DNA of 28,060 nucleotides from Saprospiraceae bacterium. GTDB taxonomy: Bacteria > Bacteroidota > Bacteroidia > Chitinophagales > Saprospiraceae. The notes under the pieces were generated by a model. The model saw only the letters and a program-made list of their open reading frames with translations. It had not been told where the DNA came from and ran no database searches. The translations under genes and the position numbers were made by a program. Below are positions 1 through 10,453 of the stretch, in pieces. Location: NCBI GenBank assembly GCA_016717105.1, contig JADKGF010000024.1:1-28060 (forward strand). The letters run 5' to 3'. Position 1 is the first letter of the stretch. The number at the start of each line of letters is the position of its first letter.

Positions 1-1030
1 TAATTTAGATCCAACTGCAGTACAACCATTTGTACCAGCAACGGTAACTGAATATGTTGTTGAATAGCTGGTGCTACCGTAATAGAAGCAGATGTCGCTC
101 CATTGAACCAAAGATAAGTTCCACCACCTGTAGCGGTCAACATGGTAGATCCACCCTGACATGCATTAGGCCCTGTAACCGTAACAACAGGTCACGGCTT
201 GATATTGACTTTAGAAGCGGCATTCCACAACCATTGATATCAGTGACAGTAACAGAGTATGTCGTTGTCGCAGCTGGTGTTACATTAATAGAACTGGTAG
301 TCGCATTATTACTCCAAATATAATTTGTAGCATTACCTCCAGACAAGCTGGCTGTAAGTGTTGCTGATTGACCAGAACAAAGTGTGTCTAAACCAGTGAT
401 AAGTGCATTAATACTCAAACCATTAACCGTTACGGTTATACTTTCAGTATCTGTACATCCTGCTGTATTTGTAACTGTAACCGTATAGGTTGTATTTACC
501 ACAGGGCTTACTGTAATAGACGCTGTTGTTGCACTATTGTTCCATGCTAAATATGAACTACCACCAGAAGCCGTAAGGTGGTATTACTTTCCATACAAAA
601 TCGATGTTCCACCAGAAATCGGCTTATAGAAGTGCACTTACTTGTACTAACCTACTTGCTACGGCAGAACAACCACTCGCATTGGTCACAGTGACGGTGT
701 ATGTGGTATTAACAGAAGGACTTACAGAAATAGCTGCAGTTGTTTGACCATTGTTCCAAACATATGAACTTCCACCTGATGCGGTAAGCGTGGTAGGTCC
801 ACTAACACACATATATTATTGCCTGAAATTGAAGCGTTTGGCAATGGACTTACATTGACAGTTGCAGTCGCATCATCTGTACATCTAAATCTATTAGTGA
901 CAGTGACAGTATAAGTTGAACCAACATTAGGATTAACAGAAATCGATGCTGTGGTAGCACCTGTATTCCAAAGATAAAATACCTCCTGTTGCGCTGTCAA
1001 TACCGTTGTCTCACCTCTACAAATATTGAG
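1..1030 (-). repeat. array of about five Ig-like repeats of 70-76 codons
   Basis: The motif TYTVTVTN or TYSVTVTD recurs in the minus-strand translation, with the matching DNA near plus-strand positions 41, 242, 471, 684 and 896, that is every 201-229 bp. Each unit reads roughly LTASGG..Y.WNNG.TTA.I.VSP...TTYTVTVTN.SGC. Examples are SSYVWNNGQTTAAISVSP and FYLWNTGATTASISVNP. These are Ig-like/PKD-like modules common in Bacteroidota surface proteins. The array runs off the left window edge, so the total copy number is unknown. Frame breaks lie at about 800-830, 600-640, 500-600 and 190-200. Confidence 0.75.
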
Positions 1031-4000
1031 ATCGCCAGTGATTGCAGCTACTGCTGGATCTCATTTCACCAAATTTTCTCACACACATCAGAGTCGCTAT
1101 TGTCTTGTACATCGACATGAACTTCAATGTAGTCAGTATTGCCATTACAATCATGAACCCAAAGCTCAACAATGTTATCCAGACCAACATACGAGACAAT
1201 CAAAACATCTAATAGTATCATTTACATCAGCTGAAAAGCTAAATTTCAGAAGTTCATCACAACACCAAACTGTTACTGCTAGCATGCGATGAAGCAGTAA
1301 TACAACCCATTCAATATCAGGAATGCCAAAATACCTGTAAGATCCATTGGATTTATAGATACTGCTATACTTTCTAGACCTTGCTGCTGTAGGTTTGTCA
1401 TTGTTTCTTACAGTAACAATATGTGATCTTGTAGTCACATTACATTGGTCTTCAAATGACCAAAGTATCTTATGTGTACCCGTAAGTAAATCAGTATTTA
1501 TTAAATCAATTTTATAGGTCCACTTCAATTTTGAATTTGGTGTACAAGCGTCACCACCTACAAAAGATAATTTTACTTCACCTTCATCACACACACCTTT
1601 CAAAGTATAGAATGTGGTGTCTTTTGGTGTAGCACCCACAAAAAACGGTGGTACTGTATTATTTACTTTAATTATTTGCTGGTAAGTATAGGTGTATAAT
1701 CAGAACCTAATCGCTCCATTCCACACCAGTCTATTACAGTCCATTTCTCACCATTTTGTAGCAAGCACCTGTAACAAAATTATATACTTCATCTTTACAA
1801 GTTGCTCTGCCAATCCACAAGCTGATTGTGTGATTTGGCGGATAACCATATTCGCTAGGTGCGCTTTCTGGTTTCAACCGTCAGCTGAACATCTATCAGT
1901 AACAGTATAATCCAATGGAAAACCACATCAGTTTCTGGGTCAAAATAATCGTATTTTACTGTGATAGTTTGTGTACACGTAGCAGTACCTAACCCATCAG
2001 TGGCTCAAATGTTTCGTACTATCGTCCCAACTCTGCCCAAGAATTTAATGCATAAGAAGGAGTAAGTTCACGTACTGGAAGCACCACAAGCATCTATTGC
2101 TACTGCATTGCCATATGCGGAAAGGTCCCAATCCGAATGAACGACACTACAATCAATTGTAACATCAGCAGGACATGAAATTTTTGGCATGTTTATCTTG
2201 GGGAATTACATTTACCATACAAGAATTACTATTGCCATTTGTATCCCAAACTCTCAGGGCAACCATAATAGTCCGACCTGCATCGGCGCAATTAAAGTCA
2301 ATGGAAGAAACAAAATTTGAATCTGGTATCAATCCACCAACAACCATTCTTGCCACTTTCATGCCGTCAATTCCACAACCATCAAAGCTTCCATCATTTA
2401 AAAGTGATGGTAATAAGTAAGCTTCCATTTGAGTTTAAACCACAAATGTTAACTTCACCTTTACATATAACTGTAGCGCGCTGTTTATCTTCTACTGTAA
2501 CTTCAAATGATGTTGCTGAAGAAAATTTCCTACAAGCACCTTATGCCGTATAAGTAATAGTATGTTCACCTGAAGGCAAAGTAATGGTACTATTATTTTT
2601 GAAGTCATCAATAAATCCATTAGGATAAGCCACATCTACTTGGATGTAATTAGAACATGAATCTTTTACAATAGCAGCAGGTAAAATTACAGTGCCTTCA
2701 CATATATGAACATTAGTCGTAACAGTAAAATAAGCAACCGCTTTCATTACTGGAGCCAAGTACCCGTAATTTCTATAAGTTGCTTAAAATGACTGATTTG
2801 ACCATCAGAACACCATTGTTCATATAGTCAATCTGGTAATCTTTCTTGTACAATTGATAAGACCGTGTCTGTACATCTTGTACCAAGCTGTAAGATTACA
2901 TATTTCTGAAAATGAAGGATACAAAGGAATACTGGCCATTTTAGGTACACCTGTAACTGGAAGGTGACTGATGACCGAATTCATCCTTTGCAAATGCAAT
3001 ACAATTAATGCAGAATCCTGGACATCAAATAATTTGGTGGCATCTTGCTCAAATCAAATCAGGTCTTTCAAGAGAAATTCTCATATTGCAGAGTGCTGAC
3101 TTATTACCAAACTGATCTGTTGTCTGATATACTCTATCTATATTTTACATATTCTTCATTGCAAGACAAAACGGTAATATTTTCGCTAACAATTACATTT
3201 GTTACTGGTCGTTACAATTGTCTCCTTCAAAAGGTCTTCATATTCATTCAATTTGTAACAAGGAAGAACAATGTCTCCACAAATAGAAACCGGAGCCATT
3301 TTATCTTCAACAGTGATGGTAATTAACATGAATTACCACCACAACTTTCAATCAATTTTGCCATAACCTTAGTTCCTCCATGTTCTGCCGTAAGTGTTGC
3401 ATTTGGTATTGGATTACCGTGTGCATCTGTAAGCATCACTACATATGGAGATAATGGATTCAGGCTACCTGCTGCCATCATAGATGGTGTAATTACTACT
3501 GAACAATTGCCATCCAAGGATACATTAAAGTCTCCAATACAAGCGATGCACTATTATCAGGTTCACCTATTGCAACTGTCAATTCTGGAAGGCGCTATAC
3601 AACGAGGTGTCGCTGCTACAGTAACTGTATGTGCACCGATCGCGAAACCAGTCCAATCTTGAACTAATTCATCTCCGGTGATACCTGGCACAACAACACC
3701 ATCAATCGACCATGTATAATTGACACCAGGCACATTAGAATCTGCAGTGTAGGTAGCCACGCCTCCTAAACACATACAGATTGCGGGCCTGTCAAATCCA
3801 ATCGTTCAAAAAAGCGTTGGGAGGTGCGGCAGTTACTGTCTCCAAATCACCAAATTCATTGCGTAATCTTACTGAAAACCCTTTTCTATCAGGTGAACCG
3901 CTTTGAGCAAATAATAACTCGCACCATCGTGTTCATGGGCTACTTCTGCTAAGCCAAACCCATTAGCCAATGGTGTAGGTGCAACAGGTGGGAAAGGACT

Positions 4001-7000
4001 TAATGTATCATATAATCCAACAGATGACTCTACATACCAGTGTTCGTCTGCTTTACTTGCTATTTTCAATTGAACTATAAACTGACCATTTGTCGGAGTA
4101 GTAGCTGCTCTACAATCACTACACGGCTCATATTCTGCAGGACAAATCAAGACTACATACACTGTAGATTTATCGTCCGCTGTAATTTCGCTAATTGTAG
4201 GGCAGCACCTTCATTTTCCTTCTGGAAGGCCAGCAGGTATTTCAGAAACATCATTTCCGCTTGGATCGAATATTTCTGTTATTTCTGCCGTATTGTGATT
4301 GCAGCTGGATGTTTTACATTAGTATATCTTCAAAAGAACATGTTATGGTATAAGATTGCCCAGGCAAAAGATTTCCGGGGAAGGAAATTCCTTTACAGCA
4401 TTGCCATTGACAGAATTCCAAGTAGTATCCACTAGGTCTGTCGTTTTAGGGACATAATCTACTAATGTAACTCCAGAAACAGGAGCCTGACCGTTATTTC
4501 TAATTGTCAAATCGAAAACAATAACATCACCTGCTGACGCACGTCTAGTTTTAACTGTTTTCGATAGTGAAAGGTCATATAAATTCAGACTAACGGTAGC
4601 CGGATCATGGTCATCTTCATCATCTGTGCCATTATCGTCGATTTTGTTGTCATTGGCGGTATTGGGCTGGCCTCCTTTGTCATTCTCTTTATTTGTATCT
4701 GGTGTTGAATCAATATCCGCATTTGCCTTTACATTGGTACAAGCCCCATTTGAAATCTCCGCATAATTTATAATATTTGCACTGATATAGCTATCTTTTA
4801 TGCTCAGATGCAAAGCATAATTTCTGCATTCACCAGAAAATGGTCTCCAATTCATCGTAAGTCAATTGAGTAAGATCTTGACTAATCACCCAACCTGATT
4901 TTTTGAAGGATCGAAATCCAATCAGGGATTAAGATAATCCGTTATTTGGAAAGATGCAGCTTCTTCAGTACCTTGGTTACAGATGGTGGTTACAAAATTT
5001 ACACTTCTATTAGGATAGTTAAGTTGTGATTGCTCTGCTTTATGCATAAGCGCCAAGTCACAAACGATAGGAGCATCAGCACTAACGCCATCTTCAGCAA
5101 TCAAGAAACAAGAAGAAATATTCTCAATATTTTGCCTGTTGCATCCTTGCACTTATAACATGAACTCATTTACATATTGAATATAATTTGCTTTTAGGTC
5201 AAAATTTAGGCTCAGAATCGTAGAAGCACTTTGACCAGGAATGAGTTTAGAAGTATAAGAATACTTTAAAACACCACTTTCATTAATCCAACCAGGATTT
5301 AAACTACTATCGAAAACGTAGCCTGTAGGCAATTTGTCGAAATATTCACTTCAGACAAAGCACTACTTCCGCTATTTAAAACAGAAATTTGAAATCTTAT
5401 AAGGTCAGTCTTTGATACCACACCTGGATTAAGAACAACCTTTGAAATTTTAAGACCACAGTCGCCTTCAGGTCTCAATCCAATATCAAAATTATGTGAA
5501 GTATTTTTAACACTTACTTCTATAAGTCCTGATTTGCAGGCTGTTACTTTTGCATCACTATTGATATTTGTAAAATCAACTAGAGACACTGTGCGTGAAT
5601 AATATTCACCATTTATAAGATAATTTCCAGTTTCAGTGTCAATATTTACTTTACTAATTCCTATAAAATAAGTAGCGTCAGCATCTATGCACTCCTGATA
5701 CATTAGTTTTATTAAATAGGTAATTGCCTCTGCTGTCTGTGGTTGTAGCTGCAATAATATTACAATCTTTGTCCAACAAGGTAATCTCTACTCCACCTAA
5801 ACCAGTTTCATCAGCATCTTGGATACCATTATTATTTTGTCAAACCACACAAAATTTCCAATTTCAATATCAGGAAGACCGCATGTTGCTATAATTTCGC
5901 CGAAACCTGTTGCTTTACCAAACAAAGTTACCGTTTCTCTGGTATAAAGCTCTTTGGATCCTTCTTTTTTCCCAGTAGCAGTATTATATCTGTGTAATCC
6001 ACCAGAATAAGAATTTAATTCAGGGTCAAAGACTGTAGCAACTACGGAACCTAATCCAGGCATCGCATAGATACTACCTATTGTGATTTCAGGGTGATAT
6101 GTTGGATTTGTTATCCAATGGTCATCACCGAAAAATTCAGGATTAGTTGATCTATCCTCCAAGGTCCAAGAAGATCCATTTTTATAAGCGATCATCAAGT
6201 CACCTTTTTGCTCATCCAATCTGTTGGTGGCACTATTACAATACATATGCCCTATCCTATCAGATAATGAAAGCAACATATCTCCATTGTCTGTAAAGTC
6301 GATATCTGTGAGCCAAAAAGCTGGTGCACCTCCTACTACAGGCGACGATGTCCAGTCACTTCCTGCATCAATGCTTAATCCTGTGTCACTAAAAGAACCA
6401 CCAACTGGATCAAATGCCAAAACAGACATCACATCACCTGGTAATGTGACACCTACATATATCTTATTATTATAATACTTAAGTGCAAAAGCATGAATTC
6501 CACTACCAGGTATCTGATAGGAAACCGTATTTGCCACTGTCGGATTGCTTGTTGGTATCTTGACCAACGTATTATTATATATATTAACTACATACAAGTA
6601 TTTTTCGTCAGGTGAAAGTACTATGCTTCCTAGACCAATATTGCCTACCTGTGCACCATAATTACAATCTGTAACATCAGTTGTTGTAAGTGTACCTACA
6701 TTCTGACCGAGTGCTGATAAATTAGCAAAAACAGATGTGGTATAACTTGTACCGTTAAATACCGTTCGGAAAATTGCATCATGGCCTGCTTTCAAACCTG
6801 AATATTGTTTTACGAAAGCAGAAGAAAATATCTCCTGTGTTTTACTTTTCCACGCAAGGCCCCAAATAGACCCTGTTTCGCCATGCATTTAAACTTTCTA
6901 ACTGGAGATGCACTATTGAAACCATATTCAACTCCTACTATTGTAGGTTCATTAGGCCTAAGTGTTGTGGCGCCCTGAACAAAACAAGTAGTGAGAATTT

Positions 7001-7446
7001 CTGTGGCTGCATTACAAGTCACTATCAGACTCAAGACCAAACCAGTATTACAAGCAGGTACCTGAACAAATTGAACAGATGAGCCATTATTGGTGCCCAT
7101 AATTGATGGATAATATCCTCCTCCAAAATTGAATACAAGGCGGATTCGTTCGCCATCTTTCAATCCGATAACGCCTACAAACCAGTGACATCCGTTGTAG
7201 CAGTTCGCATAAAGAGCCATCTGCCCTGAATGCCTGAACTAGAATACCCCTTGAATACCGGTCTCCGTCGCGTTGCGGATACCATTATTGTCTGTATCTG
7301 TGTACACTTCTCCTTCAAGACTACCCAGACAGGAATGCACTGAGCCGATAGACTCCCAGAAAACATGTGGATAAAAATAAGCTACTATATATATATAATA
7401 GCGTTTTGCCAAAGTATGGCACGGGTGGTGAAAACTGTTTTTTCAT
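1..7446 (-). CDS. giant secreted SdrD_B/DUF11/HYR/Ig-repeat adhesin-like protein, frame-disrupted, 3' end outside window
   Basis: One gene appears to cover the whole left quarter; successive open stretches in shifting minus-strand frames continue one another's domains. The start chosen is the ATG at 7446 (MKKQFSPPVP...), followed by a hydrophobic stretch and, one frame over, SLSAQ, a typical Bacteroidota signal peptidase site. The domain order is: signal peptide; SdrD_B-like domain near 7320-7100 (LEGEVYTDTDNNGIRNATET); beta-propeller-like region (6888-5850); second SdrD_B (GNFVWFDK, then NNGIQDADETGLGG after a frame break); DUF11 repeats (5700-4350); PKD/HYR-like region (4160-1030); Ig-like repeats (1030-1). 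No C-terminal sorting signal is in the window, but the architecture is that of T9SS-exported surface proteins. At least a dozen frame changes interrupt it; some are plainly missing homopolymer bases, for example GACAAAATAAT near 5838 where one more A restores DKNNNG. An upstream ATG at 7548 (MQKIKFLNQK) could extend the N-terminus if one more indel is assumed. It could instead be a true pseudogene. Confidence 0.8.
1031..4162 (-). other. PKD/HYR-like region of the giant adhesin
   Basis: Fragmented minus-strand frames carry PKD-like and HYR-like modules. At 3775-3563 CLGGVATYTADSNVPG with YTWSIDGVVV is PKD-like. Near 3310 VEDKMAPVSICGDIVLPC is the typical HYR linker. At 2428-2165 ALRVWDTNGNSNSCMVNV ends another module, and the next frame continues with a Cys-containing PADVTIDC-like start. 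At 1639-1175 LTGTHKILWSFEDQCNV with TVRNNDKPTA is a further one. Near 1190-1090 one frame reads NIVELWVHDCNGNTDYIEV, again HYR-like. The same kind of modules fill the gene at 20190-26827. Frame breaks occur every 150-400 bp, so module counts are approximate. Confidence 0.65.
4343..5754 (-). other. DUF11 repeat region of the giant adhesin
   Basis: Three DUF11-type beta-sandwich modules are recognisable across broken frames (5754-5299, 5152-4922, 4855-4343). The markers are DCGLKISKVVLNPG with LIRFQISVLNSGSSALSEVNI; APIVCDLALMHK with VNFVTTICNQGTEEA; and LYDLSLSKTV with VIVFDLTIRNNGQAPVSGV followed by LVDYVPKTTDL. An Asp/Asn-rich linker (DIDSTPDTNKENDKGG, then DDNGTDDEDDHD) precedes the third module and may bind calcium, as such linkers do in other surface proteins. 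DUF11 domains are known as cell-wall or surface stalk modules; here they probably space the propeller from the distal HYR/Ig repeats. Confidence 0.75.
5797..6888 (-). CDS. beta-propeller-like segment of the giant adhesin, ending in an SdrD_B domain
   Basis: This is the longest uninterrupted frame in the left-hand giant gene (363 codons). It is an internal part of that protein, and its first methionine (MHGETGSIWGLAW) is probably not a real start, because the preceding frame (7220-6810) runs into it at the same place. The sequence has blade-like repeats typical of NHL/WD-type propellers: IVLSPDEKYLYVVNIYNN, HAFALKYYNNKIYVGV, WLTDIDFTDNGDMLLSLSDR. The end reads GLPDIEIGNFVWFDK, the opening of an SdrD_B (Cna_B-like) domain, after which the frame slips and the domain continues as NNGIQDADETGLGGVEI. 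In Saprospiraceae surface proteins an SdrD_B domain, a propeller and another SdrD_B often follow one another, which supports a merged reading. Binding partner and substrate are unknown. Confidence 0.8.
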   Translation of the reverse strand: MHGETGSIWGLAWKSKTQEIFSSAFVKQYSGLKAGHDAIFRTVFNGTSYTTSVFANLSALGQNVGTLTTTDVTDCNYGAQVGNIGLGSIVLSPDEKYLYVVNIYNNTLVKIPTSNPTVANTVSYQIPGSGIHAFALKYYNNKIYVGVTLPGDVMSVLAFDPVGGSFSDTGLSIDAGSDWTSSPVVGGAPAFWLTDIDFTDNGDMLLSLSDRIGHMYCNSATNRLDEQKGDLMIAYKNGSSWTLEDRSTNPEFFGDDHWITNPTYHPEITIGSIYAMPGLGSVVATVFDPELNSYSGGLHRYNTATGKKEGSKELYTRETVTLFGKATGFGEIIATCGLPDIEIGNFVWFDKIIMVSKMLMKLV

Positions 7447-7787
7447 TTTTTGACCTAGTTTGAAAAATCCTAATAATTAAAATAATCGCTCAACTACCAG
7501 TTTTATGGCATTGCTGATCTTTTGGTTGAGAAATTTAATCTTTTGCATGACCGAAACGCAAAGAAAATCCTCCAAAAATTATTACTGTTTATTGCGGGAC
7601 ATGTGTATATAAATTACTAAAATAAGTGATGTATATCCACACGATGGGGCAAATATATAAATTATTAATAATATGTGGTGTTAATTTTAAATAAAAATTA
7701 AAAATTTTTTTTTAATATGTTATTCTCAGAGATTGATATACCTTATGACTATAATTATATTACTTTTGCAAAATATTAAATTTAAGT
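7447..7787. other. divergent intergenic region between giant adhesin and methyltransferase gene
   Basis: This AT-rich stretch separates the minus-strand adhesin from the plus-strand methyltransferase. It holds the promoter box at 7761-7768, an A/T-tract near 7690-7715, and a minus-strand ORF of 23 codons starting at 7548 (MQKIKFLNQKISNAIKLVV). That ORF stops at a TAA directly before LLGFFKLGQK, which is in frame with the adhesin start. I see no terminator or structured RNA. Confidence 0.5.
7761..7768 (+). promoter_or_regulatory. probable -7 promoter box (TACTTTTG) for the rlmI-like gene
   Basis: TACTTTTG fits the Bacteroidota sigma factor -7 consensus TAnnTTTG exactly and lies 19 bp before the ATG at 7788. 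No well-spaced -33 TTTG was found, so this rests on the -7 box alone. Confidence 0.45.
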
Positions 7788-8991
7788 ATGCAATATTTTG
7801 TTGTCCAATTAAAAAAAGGAAAGGAAGTTTCGCTAATTAGGAAACATCCATGGGTTTTTTCAGGAGCCATCCATTCATTACCAAAAGGTCTTAAAGATGG
7901 TGACATAGTAGAAGTATGTGCGTCGGATAAAAGTTATCTTGGACGTGGACATTATCAAAGTGGTGATCTATTGCCATCAGGATGATAACATTTGAGCAGT
8001 AGAAATTAATGAGCTGGAATGAAAAATAGCCAATGCAAAAAAATACCGACAAGCTTTGGGTTTGCCTTCATCGGCCACCAATACCTACCGATTGATTCAT
8101 GGTGAAGGAGATGGCATACCAGGACTGATCATAGATATATATAATAATATAGCAGTAATCCAATGTCATACCCTTGGTGTACTAAAAGATGCAAGTCATA
8201 TTGCCAATGCATTAAAACATAATTTTCCTAATGACGTAGATACGATATATATGCGATCTAAGGATACACGCCCAGATCAAACTTCAATCTCAGAATCCGA
8301 TAAATTTATCATGGGCAATAGTGAAGAGACTCTCGTGAAGGAATATGATATACAATTCAAAATAAATGTTGTCACTGGACAGAAGACTGGTTTCTTTCTC
8401 GATCAACGTGAAAATCGAAACTTAGTATCTAATATGCAAAAAACAAGAAAGTACTAAATTGCTTTTTGTTACACAGGTGGATTCTCACTTTATGCTTTGG
8501 CTGGTGGCGCATCACAGGTTGTTCCAGTTGATATTTCTCAAAAAGCTGTGGACCTGATGGATGAAAAATGTACCTCAATAATTCTGCAGATAGCCACACG
8601 TCACATTGTGCCAATGTCATGCATTATCTTACGGATAAGACGCTACCCGAATATGATGTTGTAATTGTAGACCCACCGGCATTTGCCAAAAGTCATCATA
8701 AAAGACATAATGCAGTGCAGGCTTATAAACGCCTAAAATGCTCTTGCTTTACAAAAAGTGTCGAATGGTGGATTGTTATTTACATTTTCTTGTTCTCAAG
8801 TAGTAAATACTCAATTGTTTTATGATACCATAGTAGCAGCCGGAATAGAAGCTGGAAAAAAAATCCGCGTTTTGCATTCATTAAGCCAAGGCCCTGATCA
8901 TCCTATAAATCTTTTCCATCCAGAAGGCCATTATTTAAAAGGTCTTGTACTATATGTAGAAGATGAAAATACTTCAGATAACGGCATATAA
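7788..8991 (+). CDS. rlmI: RlmI-like 23S rRNA (cytosine-C5) methyltransferase, frame-disrupted
   Basis: The product is a class I SAM-dependent RNA methyltransferase of the RlmI/YccW family, which methylates C5 of a cytosine (C1962 in E. coli) in 23S rRNA. The N-terminal PUA-like domain is visible (LKKGKEVSLIRKHPWVFSGA), then GEGDGIPGLIIDIYNN, DQRENRNLVSNM, the SAM-binding motif NCFCYTGGFSLYALAGGA, the DPPAFAKSHHKR motif and the FTFSCSQ motif whose Cys is the expected catalytic residue. Total length is about 401 codons, which fits the family (about 390-400). The frame breaks at about 7980, 8015-8030, 8450-8475, 8565 and 8740. Several breaks are homopolymer changes: one missing A in the CAAAAAAC run at 8438-8445 and one extra T at 8465 in TGCTTTTTGTTAC. 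As a widely conserved housekeeping gene, it is a good sign that the breaks are sequencing errors. Confidence 0.88.
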
Positions 8992-9026
8992 TATTTGCCT
9001 AGCAGTGATAGTAAGAAAATAGAAAG

Positions 9027-9672
9027 TTACTCAAGCAGGTGATTCTCCATAGCAATTCGTACCAAGCCCACACTATTTCTAGCATTTAACTTAGATAGAA
9101 GGCTGCTACGATGAGATTCGACGGTTTTGAGGCTTATATATAAATTGTCTGCAATTTCTTGGGTTGTAAATTCCTGAGCAATAAGTTTCAACACTTCTTT
9201 CTCGCGCCTTGAAAGTTTTGGGAAAAAAGCTGCACTTTTGGCAGAAGCCTTGCGTTGGTTCATCAGACCTTTCATGATGGTCTCTGTGACATCCTTCGAA
9301 AAGTAAGACTCACCACCAGCAACTGTACGAATAGCTTTGAGTAATTCTTCTCTTCCCGTATTTTTAAGAATATAACCTTTGGCACCGTGATTTAAAATCT
9401 CAGATACAAAAACTCTTCGTTAAACATAGAGATAGCTAATACCTTGACGTCAGGAAAACTTGCATTGATTTCTTTACAAACTTCAATACCGCTCATACCA
9501 GGTAGATTGACATCCAGCAGGACGAGATCTACCTTGTGACTTTTCAGAAAACAATAACAGACGGACCATCATAGCTTCGTCCGGACACAAATAGATCAGC
9601 CTCGGTCTTCAGGATGGATTCCATTCCATCTACAAACATTGTGTGATCATCGGCAATCAATATATTTATCAT
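9027..9672 (-). CDS. NarL/FixJ-family two-component response regulator, two frame breaks
   Basis: The start is the ATG at 9672 (MINILIADDHTMFVDGM), giving the acidic pair of a receiver domain. The phospho-acceptor Asp lies in VDLVLLDVNLPGMSGIEV, and the switch-region lysine in HGAKGYILKNTGREEL. A C-terminal LuxR-type helix-turn-helix follows (LSRREKEVLKLIAQ, then TTQEIADNLYISLKTVESHR). Total length of about 215 codons is normal for the family. The frame breaks near 9545 and near 9410, the latter an extra T in a T5 run. It should receive phosphate from a HisKA_3-type kinase; the kinase at 10454-12221 is the obvious partner. The two genes are divergently oriented and about 780 bp apart rather than in one operon. 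The target genes cannot be told from sequence. Confidence 0.88.
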
Positions 9673-10089
9673 AATTGATATATTAAACGGTTTGATTATT
9701 AAACGTTTCAGAATACAAAGTTACTGTGTTTTTACCTATAAAACTTCGGGTTTACCCCGAAAAATAAAAATCGGTGTTTCCAATGATGTTTACCCGAGCA
9801 GATCATCGCACCTTTGTAATATCAAAAGTTGATAAAATATCCTGATTCAAATCGGGGATTTAATAAAGAAATAAAAGATGAAGAAGGAGATTTTGGATGT
9901 CAGTGTTTTGGCTTTTTTTGTCAAAAGATTAAGCTTGGATCTGATGCCCAAAATCTCAACTTCTCAAAAAGACAAAACAAATATATAATGATAGTATTTG
10001 TTGAAAAATGAAGTCTTGGTCAGGAAGTGTGTAATCATGTCATATGAAATGAGAACACACTTCTTCTAAAAAAATATAGTGTGATGTGT

Positions 10090-10357
10090 TAAAGAATAGG
10101 TCACTGATAAATTTTCTCTTTTTTTAGGTTTACGGAATGAGCAATAGGCGAGTTGGGTTTTGGTTTTTTGGTAGATTTTTTTTGTGTTCCTTTGATAAAG
10201 TTATACCCCAAAAATCCAGCCCAACTCAAATATTGGTCACCAAAAATTAGCAATTAAAACGGGCATTAAGCCTACATTATAAAGAAGTAAATACTCATTG
10301 GGATTTGACTGTTGCATTAAAAGAAAAGCTCTCAAAAAGTTGGGAGCTTTTCTTTTT
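10090..10357 (+). ncRNA. candidate structured non-coding RNA ending in a terminator
   Basis: The only features that the sequence shows are paired segments GAGTTGGG (10150-10157) and CCCAACTC (10220-10227) enclosing a T-rich loop, partly extended by nearby CC/GG pairings, followed by about 90 bases and then a strong intrinsic terminator. No protein gene on the plus strand ends just before that terminator, so something non-coding may be transcribed toward it. A small RNA such as 6S is possible, but I cannot match it to a known family. The 5' end is a guess. Confidence 0.25.
10319..10356 (+). terminator. strong intrinsic terminator hairpin
   Basis: A 15-bp stem (AAAAGAAAAGCTCTC with GGGAGCTTTTCTTTT, one G-U pair) closes an 8-base loop, and the 3' arm ends in a T-rich tract. 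It could also act in the minus direction because the outer arms are A- and T-rich. It has no obvious upstream protein gene on the plus strand. Confidence 0.8.
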
Positions 10358-10423
10358 ACATAAAACAACTGCTTATGTTTAAAATACAAGTTGGCTAAGA
10401 TAGTGATTTCCCGAATTTAACAC

Positions 10424-10431
10424 TAAATTTG
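10424..10431 (+). promoter_or_regulatory. probable -7 promoter box (TAAATTTG) for the sensor kinase
   Basis: TAAATTTG matches TAnnTTTG and lies 23 bp before the proposed TTG start at 10454. The TAA inside it is also the nearest in-frame stop upstream, so the reading frame opens only here. The -33 region is not clear. Confidence 0.4.
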
Positions 10432-10453
10432 CACATTTGAATCTCAGGTAGTC

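Larger units (their letters stand above)
9673..10453. other. long intergenic region between response regulator and sensor kinase
   Basis: No convincing gene was found in 780 bp. An open frame at 9829-10011 has no family resemblance, and an overlapping ATG frame from 9878 (MKKEILDVSVLAFFVKR) encodes only 36 residues. The stretch contains a 9-bp perfect inverted repeat (10024-10032 with 10055-10063), an 8-bp one (10150-10157 with 10220-10227), and a strong terminator hairpin at 10319-10356. Confidence 0.5.

Noticed and set aside
1..1030. Frameshifts in the adhesin as programmed frameshifting
   Set aside because: Breaks are too many, occur in both directions and often in homopolymers, with no slippery site plus pseudoknot pattern.
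7385..7399. ATAT run near the giant adhesin's signal peptide as a phase-variation switch
   Set aside because: The short TA repeat is inside the coding region for LLYIYSS. With indels throughout the window, including in rlmI, there is no specific evidence for phase variation.
9829..10011. 60-codon plus-strand frame in the regulator-kinase gap
   Set aside because: No domain, no signal peptide, poor start context and composition like non-coding DNA; an overlapping frame (36 codons) looks no better.
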